Below, in pieces: positions 1 through 12,000 of a stretch of 64,000 bases of DNA; within the stretch, counting starts at the first letter, position 1; every line of letters starts with the position of its first letter. Below the pieces are notes generated by a model that was given only the letters and a program-made list of their open reading frames with translations, did not search any database and was not told where the DNA came from. Where the stretch lies: contig DLHG01000003.1 of the NCBI GenBank assembly GCA_002483105.1, positions 7,967 to 71,966 of the forward strand, in the 5' to 3' direction. This DNA is from Bacteroidetes bacterium UBA7674. Lineage in GTDB: Bacteria > Bacteroidota > Bacteroidia > Chitinophagales > Chitinophagaceae. Made by a program: the position numbers and the translations under genes.

Positions 1-3000
1 AGGCTTAGCTATCACATTCACTACTACCAGCGCACGCTGACTTTCACAACCCTCAATATTCTCTGTCACCCACCATTGATACGTTCCCGGTGTTCCTGTG
101 TTCGGTATCGGAGCTGTTGGCGAACCCGCTCCGCCTGTTTGTGTTGTGTACCACAGTATTGATCCTCCACTAGGTTGTAGCTGAACTGTTGGTTCAAACT
201 GGCAATAATTTATCGGTGACGGTACCGTAGGCGGTGGCGGTGTTGGGGTTACGCTTACTGTAAGGTTAGTCGAATCACTTTGGCATCCGCTCACTGTTTG
301 TGTCACCCAATAAGTAGTATTTCCAGGTACTGCTGTTTGTGGTATTGGCGCAGTCGGTGTTCCTGCTCCTCCGCCTTGTGTGTACCATAGTAAGTTCTGT
401 CCTTGTGCTGTTAATGCTACAGCTGGCGCATTCTGGCAATAGTTCGCTCCCGATGCTATCGGTGCCAATGGCTTAGCTTTTATCATTACCGTTATCGGAT
501 AGCGTCCGCTTTCACATGCGCCGTTGCCCTGGCTTACATAGAATGTAATTGTATCCGGAGTATTGGTTGATATTACCGGAGGTGTTGCAGAGCCTACGCC
601 ACCTACCGGTTGTGTGTACCACATAATGTTAGTGCCCACTACATAGTTAGATATGCCTGGCAATGCCTGACCATACTGGCAATAGATTACCGGTCCGCCT
701 ATAGCCGGTGGCTGAGCGCCTGGCAATACATTTACTGTTATTGCCGCCCTGTCACTTTCACAGTTGCCTACCGTTTGCGATACATAATATACATAGGTGT
801 TGGCTGTTGTCGTATTTGGTGTTGGTGCTGTTACAGAGCCTATACCACCCGTTGGTGTTGTGTACCACAGCAGGTTTTGTCCTTGTGCTGTTAGTGGTGC
901 TGCCGGCTGGCCTTCACAATAGTTTATTGGTGTTATTACTACCGGTGGTAGTGGTTTCGGATTAACGATAACCTCTATTGAATCCCTGTTACTTTCACAA
1001 CCATTCACTGCTTGTGATACATAGTATATAGTAGAACCTACTACCGATGTACTTGGTACCGGAGCCATTGCTGACCCTGATCCACCGGTTGATGTTGTGT
1101 ACCACATCAGGTTACTACCAGTTGCTGTTAATGCACCCGCCACGTCACCTTCGCAATACACCACAGGGCTTACCACTGTTGGCGGATTAGGTATCGGTGT
1201 CACTACTACGTTCACAGAGTCAAATGTTGAACCACATACACCAAGGCTTGTCTGCACATAGTACCATCCGCTGTTAGCTGCTTGTGCACCGGTGATGATC
1301 GGGTTCTGATCTGTTGAAGTATAACTAACAGGCCCCGTCCATGAATAGTTGGCGCCTGCTATTGTTGTAGCAAACAACGTCAGATTACTGCCTTCACACA
1401 GCGGACTATTGCTGCTCGCAACCGGTGCCGTTGGTGTAGGATTAATTATCACTGTTGTTGTTACAGGCGCTGCTGTACAACCATTATTAGAAACTGTCAG
1501 TGTATAGGTACCCGCGTTAGCAAGGGTTACACTAAGTATATCCGTATCCTGTGCTGATGACGTAAAGCCATTCGGACCTGTCCACACATAAGTAAGACCC
1601 GATATAGAAGATGTCAGCAACAGTTGGTCGCCTTCACAAAGTGGACCATTATTGTTCAGTACAGGAGTGATCGGAGCATTCGGATCAACAAGTGTTATTG
1701 TTGATGTCAATGTATCGCCGCACAGGCCTATTACCGTGCTGAGACCTGCATAGGTACCTGCTGCAAGACCTGTGAGTATTACATCACCGTTTACATCTGC
1801 TACTATTGTGAAAGGTCCTTGCGGTGTACTATTATAATCGTAGCTGATATTATATGTAGTACCTGGTGTAAGTCCTGTCAAAGTAATAGTACCATCTGTG
1901 CCACCACAGATAGTTGGGTCTGTATGTGAAGTACTTGCTACTGCAGGTGTAGGATTAACTACCACTATTGTAGATGATGTATCAGAGTTACATCCGTTCA
2001 TCACAGCAGTAACATAGTAAGTACCTGCATCTGCCGGAGTAGCCGGCGCTATTGTCGGGTTTTGCGTACTTGATGAGAAACCGTTAGGTCCCCACCATAT
2101 ATATGTTGCACCTACTGTAGATGTTGCAGTTAATTCTATCTGGTCGCCTTCGCAGACAGGTGTATTACTACCTGCTACCGGAGGTGTTGCTATTGGTTGG
2201 ATTGTTACTACAACCGAATCAACACCCGAAGTACATCCGTTCTCTGTTACCGATACATAATAGGTACCTGCATCCGTAAGGGCTGCCGGATCTATTACCG
2301 GGTTTTGAGTATTAGAGGTATAACCCGTAGTGCTTGTCCAGTTAAATGTACCTGTAGAAGAGCTCGCTGCAGTCAGATTGATCGCAGAACCTTCACATAC
2401 AGGGCTGTTGCTTCCCGCCACCGGTGTAGCCGGTGCATTCGGATCTGTCAGTATCACTGTTGCCAGGGCTGTAGAGTTACAACCAAGTGTAGTAGCTACT
2501 TGCAAGCCGCTGTAAGAACCGGCAGACAGGCCTGTTAATACCAAGTTTCCGCTCACGTCTGCAACCAATGTTACAGTTACAGGGTTACCGTTCACCAGGT
2601 AGGTAATAATATAACTATCTCCAGGTATAAATCCGTTGAGCGTTATCGTTCCGTCTGTACCTGAACACATTGTCGGGTCAGTAAATGTATGTCCGCTGAT
2701 GATGCTCGCAGGGTTTATAACCACATCTACAGTATCAGCTCCTGAGCCACAACCGTTGGTAATAGCGAACACAGTGTATTGCCCTGCGTCTGCTGCCGTT
2801 ACGTTGTAAATAACAGGGTTCTGAGCATTAGATGAGTAACCACCCGGTCCGCTCCATGTATAAGTAGCGCCTGCTACTGTGCTTGCGGTTAAGTATAATG
2901 TATCGCCTTCGCAAAGCGGAGTATTCACGCTCGCTACAGGAACATCAGGTATCGTATCTATTACTACCACTATGCTGTCAATTCCCGAACTACAACCACC

Positions 3001-6000
3001 ATCTGTTGCTGTTACATAGTATGTACCGGCATCACTCATGGTTGTTGGGTCAATGGTCGGATTTTGAACGTTGGAAGTATAACCCGTAGTGCTTGTCCAG
3101 CTATATGTAGCACCACCTACTGTTGTCGCAGTAAGGTTTAATGCCTGGCCTTCACACAATGGTGTATTAGCGCCTGCTGTTGGTGGTGCAGGTGTAGGAT
3201 TAATTACTATTGTTACAGCCGCAGTATCTGAACCGCAAATACCTAAACCTGTTGACACAGTATATGTACCCGCATCGCCGGCCGTTGCCAGAGTGATGAA
3301 CGGATTCTGGTCTGTAGAGCTCCAACCGTTAGGGCCGTTCCATGTATAGGTAGCACCCGGCACGTTAGACGCTGTCAGGAAGATAGTGTCGCCTTCACAT
3401 ATAGGGCTGTTGCTGCCGGCAGTTGGCATCATCGGTGTCGGGTTTATCACCACCACCGTGCTACTAGCTGCAGAAGTACAGTTATTTAATGTTGCTGTTA
3501 CAGTATAAGTACCTGCATCTGCCGCCGTTGCCGGAGTGATAACAGGATTTTGATCGTTTGAAGTATATCCACCAGGTCCGCTCCAGTTGTAGGTAACACC
3601 CGGAACCGTTGTAGCGAATAACAATATAGAATCGCCTTCACATATTGGTGTGTTGCTGCTCGCTATCGGCATAGCCGGAGCGCCTGGTTCTACCAGTACT
3701 ATCGGGCCAACCGGCATTGAAGCACATGGACTCATTACTACTTCAATAGTGTCATACGTTCCCGCAGGCAAGCCTGTGATCACTACATTACCACTACCAT
3801 CAGAAGTGATGACCGCAGTCTGAGGTGTACCATTGTGTAGATAGTTAACTGTATAAGTAGTGTTGTTGCCCAATCCCATTAATGTGATAGTACCATCTGT
3901 ACCCATACAAGTAGTAGGATCAGTATGTGCAGTATCTGTTATTACAGGAGTAGGATTAATCACTACATCTATAGTATCAGCGCCCGAAGTACAACCGGAA
4001 GATGTGACAGAAACAATATATTGTCCTGCATCCATCACGGTAGTACCTGTAATAACAGGATTCTGCTGATTAGATGTGTAACTGTTTGGTCCTGTCCAGT
4101 TGTAGGTACCACCCACCACTGTCGTCGCCATAAGTGTCAGGTCTTCGCCTTCGCATATCGGGCTGTTGCTCGATGCTACAGGAGGAGTCGGCATAGGGTT
4201 CACAATTACAGTTGTCGTATCAGGATCTGACGTACAGTTGTTCACTGTAACAGTCACTGTATATTCACCTGCATCCGCTGTTGTAGCCGGAGCTATAACA
4301 GGATTTTGCTGGTTGGATGTATATCCACCCGGTCCGCTCCAGCTATAAGCACCACCAGGCACTGATGAAGCAAACAGAAGTATTGTATCACCTTCGCACA
4401 CAGGGCTGTTATTAGTAGCATCCGGTGGCATTGGTGCCGTTGGGTCAACCAACGTTATTGGTCCTACATAGTTTGAGATACAACCATTAAGACTTACATA
4501 GATTGAGTCGTAAACACCTGCGCCAAGTCCTGTAATAACAACATTGCCTAAGCCATTCGCAGTATAGGTTGCAGGGCCTTGGTTAGTTGTATTCAGTTCA
4601 TAGTACACATCATATGAATTACCAGATACAAGGCCTTCCAATGTGATAGTACCATCTGTACCATTACATGTGGTTGGATCGGCGTGTGACGTATCTGTTA
4701 TTACCGGGGTAGGATTCACCATTACATCAACAGTATCGCTACCAGACAAGCAACCATTACCTGTTACAGAAACAATGTACTGGCCTGCATGCAGCATAGA
4801 AGCATTCGTTATTGTTGGGTTCTGAACGTTTGAAGTAAACGAGTTAGGTCCTGTCCAGGCATATGTTGCACCCGCTACCGTTGTAGCAAACAGGTTAATA
4901 TCCGTACCTACACATACAGGGCTGTTACTGCTTGCAACTGGCGTTTGTGGTGTCAGTATGATAGATACATGGGTAGTGTCCATTGAGGTACAACCCATCA
5001 CTGTTACAGTCACTATATAGTCACCTGAATCAACCGCAGTTGTTGGCGTGATGAACGGATTTTGCTGGTTAGAAGTATAACCATTAGGTCCTGTCCAGCT
5101 ATATGTTGCTCCGGAAACTATACTTGCAAATAAGAATATCGTATCGCCTTCACATATAGGGCCATTATTGCTGGCTATTACATCTATCGGCGGCGGGTTC
5201 ATAAGTGTGAACATACCTACAGTATCAGAGATACAGCCATTGATGCTTACAGATATTGCTCCGTAAGTTCCTGCAGCCAGGCCTGTTATTACTACATCGC
5301 CGCCACCATTTGATGTGATGTTGATCGGTCCGACAGGAGTGCCGTTATAATTATAGTTAACAGAATAGACGACGCTGGCATCCAGTCCCATTAATGTAAT
5401 AGTACCATCATTACCACCGCAAAGCGTTGGGTCAGTGTGCGCGGTATCATCTATTGTTGGCGTCTCATGTACCGTTACCGTTACTGTATCACCTGCAGAC
5501 ATACAGCTATTGATACTTACAGTCAGTATATAGTCTCCTGCATTTATCGCTTGTGCGTTCGTCACAGTTGGGTTCTGCAGATTCGAGCTGAATGAGTTAG
5601 GTCCTGTCCATGCATAAGTTGCTCCCGGCACTGTTGAAGAGAACAGGTTGATATCAGCACCGCTACATACCGGGCTATTGCTGGTAGCAATAGGGGTGGC
5701 AGGTGTCGGGTTAATGACCACTGTTGTTGATGCTGTATCAGAGGTACAGTTTGCAACTGTCATCGTTACATAATAAGTACCTGCATTTACCGCTTGTGCA
5801 TTCAGTATCACAGGGTTTTGCTGTGTAGAGCTGAATGTATTTGGCCCCCACCAGTTGTAAGTAGCGCCCGGTACAGAAGAGGCTGTCAATAACAATGTAT
5901 CACCGGGGCACAGCGGGCCATTATTCACCACTGTTGGCGGAGCCGGTGCGTTCGGATCAACAAGTGTTATCGGTCCTACTGCATTCGAGATACAGCCGTT

Positions 6001-9000
6001 TAAGCTCGCAGTGATATTTGTGTACGTTCCTGCAGACAGGCCGGTAATAGTACCTTGACCTGAACCATTGGTAGTTACAGATTGTGTCTGTGGCGCACCA
6101 TTGTTATAGTTAACGGTGTATGTTGTTGCAGCTGTAAGACCATGCAATGTTATTGTTCCGTCATTACCACCACACATTGTTGGGTTCGTGAACGTGGCGG
6201 AATCAATGACCGGTGTCGGGTTGATCACCACTACTGTAGAACCCGTGTCAGATGGGCAACCTGTTACTGTAGCTGTTACATAATATGTACCTGCCGCCGC
6301 AACTGTCACACCCGTTATAGATGGGTTCTGTGTTGTTGAAGTAAATGAGTTTGGTCCCCACCAGTTATACGTTGCGCCCGGCACTGTTCCTGCTGTCAGG
6401 TTCAGCACATCACCGCTACATACAGGGCTATTGCTACCCGCTACAGGCGTAGTCGGTGTTGGGTTGATCAGCACGGTAGTTGTCGCCGTGTCAGAACAGT
6501 TGTTCACCATAGCAACTACGGTATATGTACCATTGTTTGCCGGTGTTGCATTCAGTATCGTCGGGTTTTGCAAGTTCGACGAGAACGCTACAGGGCCGCT
6601 CCAGGTATACGTAGCACCTGCTATTGTAGTTACGGTAAACTGTACCGTATCACTTTCACATATTGGGGTGTTGTTGCTGGCTGTGATCACAGGCGCTGCC
6701 GGATCAGTAAGGGTTATTGGCCCTACTGTGTTCGACATACAACCTGTAAGCGTTACATAAATGCCTGCGTACGTACCAGCACTAAGTCCGGTAATGGTAA
6801 GAATACCACCACCGTTTGTTGTTAGTGTTGTGTTTTGTGGTGTACCGTTGAACGTATAATTCACCGTGTACGCTGTGTTGTTGTTTAATCCCAATAATGA
6901 TATAGTACCATCCGCACCCATACAAGTGGTCGGATCAGTAAATGTTGTTGAAGTAATATTCGGTGTTGCATTTATTACAACCGGTTCAGAAGCAGTATCA
7001 GAGATACAACCATTCACAGACACCGCCAGGAAGTAAGTACCTGTTGCGGCTGTTGTAACGCTCGTAATACTGTTGTTCTGAGTTGTAGATGTCCAGCTAT
7101 TAGGCCCCCACCAGTTGTAAGAACCACCTGGTACTAATGTAGTATTCAGTGTAAGCGTATTACCGCTACATACCGGGCTGTTCGTTGTAATAACAGGAGT
7201 AGCGGGAGTAGGATAAACCGTTGCTGTTGTGGACGCTGTGTCATAACAGTTGTTCAACATTACCACCACTGTATAGGTACCACTGTTAGCTGGAGTAGCA
7301 TTAAGTATGTTCGGATTCTGTGTTGTAGATGAATATGCAACAGGTCCGCTCCAGGTATAAGAACCACCCGGAATTGTTGTTACAGAAAGGCTCAGTGTGT
7401 CGCCTTCGCATATCGGGCCGTTATTGCTCGCTGTTATTACAGGGGCTCCCGGATCGGTCAATGTTATAGGTCCTACTGTATTCGACGTACAACCATTAAC
7501 TGTGACATTGATTCCCGCATACGTTCCTTGTGTAAGGCCTGTAATTACAGCTACACCTGAACCATTAGACGTGATGCTTCCTGTTTGTGGTGTTCCGTTC
7601 TTGGTATAGTTAACCGTAAATGTAGTAGAGGCTATTAAACCGTTCAATGTTATTGTTCCGTCTGCACCGCCACAAGTTGTAGGGTTGGTAAATGATGTAG
7701 ATGAAATATTCGGCGTCTCATTAATGATCACTGCTGCTGTAGCCGTATCAGAGATACAACCGTTCACAGATACAGCCAGGCTATAAGTACCATTAGCCGC
7801 AAGCGTTACAGATGCAATAGAATTATTTTGAGTTGTAGACGTCCAGCTGTTTGGTCCCCACCAGTTATACGACCCTCCCGATACCAATGTGGTATTCAGT
7901 GTAAGCGTATTGCCGCTACATACCGGGCTGTTCGTTGTAATAACAGGTGTAGCAGGAGTAGGATAAACCGTTGCCGTAGTAGTTGCAGTATCCGAACAGT
8001 TGTTCAATGTAGCAATTACTGTGTACGTTCCGCTATTCGCAGGAGTAGCATTCAGTATGTTCGGATTCTGTGTCGTAGATGAATACGCAACAGGGCCACT
8101 CCAGGTATAAGAACCACCCGGAATTGTTGTTACAGAAAGGCTCAATGTATCGCCTTCACATATCGGGCCGTTATTGCTTGCTGCTATTACAGGAGCGCCC
8201 GGGTCTGTCAATGTTATAGGTCCTACTGTATTCGACGTACAACCACTAACTGTAACATTGATACTCGCATATGTTCCTTGAGTAAGGCCGGTAATTACAG
8301 CTATACCTGAACCATTAGAAGTGATACTTCCTGTTTGCGGCGTACCATTCTTGGTATAGTTAACCGTAAATGTTGTAGAAGCTATTAAGCCATTCAGTGT
8401 TATTGTCCCATCAGCGCCACCACAAGTTGTAGGGTTGGTAAATGATGTAGATGAGATATTCGGCGTCTCATTAATGATCACCGCTGCCGTCGCTGTATCA
8501 GAGATACAACCGTTCACAGACACAGCGAGGTTATACGTACCATTAGCTGCAAGCGTTACGGATGCAATAGAATTATTTTGAGTTGTAGAACTCCAGCTGT
8601 TAGGTCCCCACCAGTTGTAAGACCCACCGGATACTAATCCAGTATTAAGGGTCAGCGTATTGCCACTACATACCGGGCTGTTAGTTGTAATAACAGGAGT
8701 AGCAGGAGTAGGATAGACCGTTGCTGTTGTTGAAGCTGTGTCATAACAGTTGTTCAACATTGCCACCACTGTATAGGTACCACTGTTAGCAGGAGTAGCA
8801 TTCAGTATGTTCGGATTCTGTGTTGTAGATGAATAAGCAACTGGTCCTGTCCATGCATAAGTACCACCCGGCACTGTGGTCACAGAAAGGCTCAGCGTAT
8901 CGCCTTCACATATCGGACCGTTGTTGCTCGCTGTTATCACAGGTGCAGCAGGGTCTGTCAATGTTATCGGCCCAACAATATTAGAAGAGCATCCGGACAC

Positions 9001-12000
9001 TGAAACTTGTATCAGGGCATAAAGTCCTTGAGTAAGGCCTGTAATAACGCCAACCCCTGAACCGTTCGTGGTGATAGATGTAGATTGCGGCGTACCGTTC
9101 TTAGTATATGTTACTGCGAATGTAGCTGAAGCCGCAAGGCCATTCAATGTTATAGTGCCATTACTACCACCACAAGTTGTAGGATCAGTAAATGATGTCG
9201 AAGCAATATTTGGCGTAAGATTTACAACCACCGCAGCAGTAGCCGTATCAGAGATACAACCATTTACAGACACAGCCAGGTTATACGTTCCTGTTGCTGC
9301 CGTAGTAGCACTTACTATACTATTATTCTGAGTAGTAGATGTAAATGAGTTTGGTCCCCACCAGTTGTAAGAACCGCCGGATACTAATGCTGTATTCAAT
9401 GTTAATGTACTACCACTACATATAGGGCTGTTCGTTGTAATAGCAGGAGTAGCTGGTTGTGCATATACTGTAACTGATGTTGTTGCTGTATCAAAACAGT
9501 TATTTACGCCTGCTATTATCGTGTATGTTCCGCTATTTGCAGGAACGGCATTAAGTATATTCGGATTTTGCGTGCTCGATGTGTACGATACCGGCCCTGT
9601 CCATGCATAGGTACCACCTGGTACTGCTGTTACAGAAAGGCTCAGTGTATCACCTTCACATATCGGACCATTATTACTCGCAGTAATTACCGGAAGCGTT
9701 GGATCTACTAGCGTTATTGTCGCTGCGGTATTAGAGATACATCCGTTTATTGTAACGGTAATATTAGAATATATACCCAGCGTAAGGCCTGTTATTACTA
9801 CGTTGCCACTGCCATTAGCTACTATCGTTGTACTTTGCGGCACACCGTTCTTGTCATAGTTTACGGTATATGAACTTCCGATCACTAAGCCTGTTAGGGT
9901 TATCGTTCCGTTAGCACCACCACATGTTGTAGGGTCTGTGTATGAGGTGCCGGCAATTGCAGGAACAGCATTCACTACCACAGTTACTGTATCAGAGATA
10001 GATGTACATCCGTTGTCAGATACATTTACGATATAGTTTCCTGTTGCTGCTGTTGTCGCACCCACTATGTTCGGATTTTGCACAGCCGAGTTAAAGGAGT
10101 TGGGTCCTGTCCACGCATAGGTACCTGTTACAAGCGTTGAAGTAAGATTTAATGTAGCACCTGCACATATCGGGCTATTGCTCGATGCTACAGGAGTAGC
10201 AGGGGTTTGGTTAACAGTTACCAGTGTAGTGGCCGCTGTAGAATTACAGCCGTTAATACTTGCCACTACAGAGTAGGTACCCGCGTTTGTTGTTTGTATG
10301 TTGCTTATAGAAGGATTTTGTACTCCTGAAGAATATGATGATGGTCCTGTCCATGCATAGGTAACACCTGGTGTTGCCGATGATGCCGTCAGGTTTAGTG
10401 TTTGCGTCGAGCACAATGGACCGTTGTTACCCGCTGTTGGTGTAGCCGGGTTAGCCGGATCCACGAGTACTATCGGACCCATGATGTTAGAAGAACATGA
10501 TGAGGCCGATGCAATAATATTTGTGTACGTTCCCGCGGTAAGACCATTTATTGTCAGCATTCCCGAACCATTCGAGGTGAGTGACTGCGGCGCTTGTGGC
10601 GTACCGTTTTTTGTAAAGTCGATAGTATAGGTAGTGCTTGCGCTCAAGCCATAAAGCCTGATATTACCATTAGAACCCAAACATGTAGTTGGGTTTGTAA
10701 ATTGCGTACTATCTATATGTGGTGTTAGTGTTACTGCCACGTTCACCGTTGCCGTTCCTACTGATGTACATCCATCTTTCGACGCAAACACACCGTAGTT
10801 ACCTGCATTCACAAGCGCTACGTTTGAAATACTTGGGTTTTGCGTTGTGCTGGTAAAGCTATTCGGGCCGTTCCAGTTATAAGTCACGCCCACACCGCTT
10901 CCACTTGCACTTAGGTTCAACGTTGCACCCGAACATAATGGACTATTACTAGATGCAATCGGTGTAGCAGGTACCGGTTTTACAATTACTTCCAATTGTA
11001 CCGTATCTGAAGGGCAGAAGTTTGCCGTATTGTATGCCGACAAGTAATACAAACCACTATAAGCCATTGTTGAATTTGGCCTTATCGGATTTTGTTGTGT
11101 TGATGTATAACCGCTCGGGCCTGACCAATACCAGTTCACAGTAGGTATTGTTGACGCGCCAAACAATAATATCGTGTCACCGCCGCACACAGGTGCATTG
11201 GTTGTTGGTGTCGGTACCGGAGTTGGCGGAATAGCCAGTGAAATAGGACCTTCTGGGTCGGTAGTACAACCTAACCTTGTAGCTGTTACGTTAGTATAAA
11301 TACCACCCGGAAGGTTCGGTATTGTCAGGTTACCACTACCATTCGCCACGAGAGCTATTGGTGGATGTGCTATACCATTCCATTCAAAATTTACCGTATA
11401 GTTACCGCTTGGAAGCAGGCCATGAAGCGTAATAGTACCATTAGCCCACGGTCCGCAACCTGCCGGATCAGTTGATGAACTGGTCACAGTAGGTGCATTC
11501 ACACTGTTAAGCATTGCGAACCCTGCGTCGTTGGACATACAGCCGCTAAACTGCTTCACTTTTATTTGTGTATAAGTACCTCCGCCTAAGCCGTTAATAA
11601 TAAGTTGGCCGCTCGGTTGTGTGATAAACGTATCCGGCGTCATTGGTACGCCATTCTTAGTCAGATAAACTATAAATGGCGTTGATGCCGGGAAAAGCGG
11701 GCTACCGGTAAGCTTCAGCTCACCATTATCATTTCCTTCACACATCGTTGGGTGCACCACGCTCATAGAGCCGATAGTCGGTCCGGTATTTATAGACAAA
11801 CTTGTGGTCGTGTTAAAGTCCGCACAGCCGGCAACACTTACAGTAACGGTATATGTACCCGCATTCGGGAAATTCGCACTATTTATTTGCGGGTTCTGCA
11901 TAAACTGCAGATAACTGGATGGCCCTGTCCACACATAAGAGGCATTCGGTACAGTTGCCGCTTTAAATTTTACCGTATCAAATTGACAAACAGGAGAATT

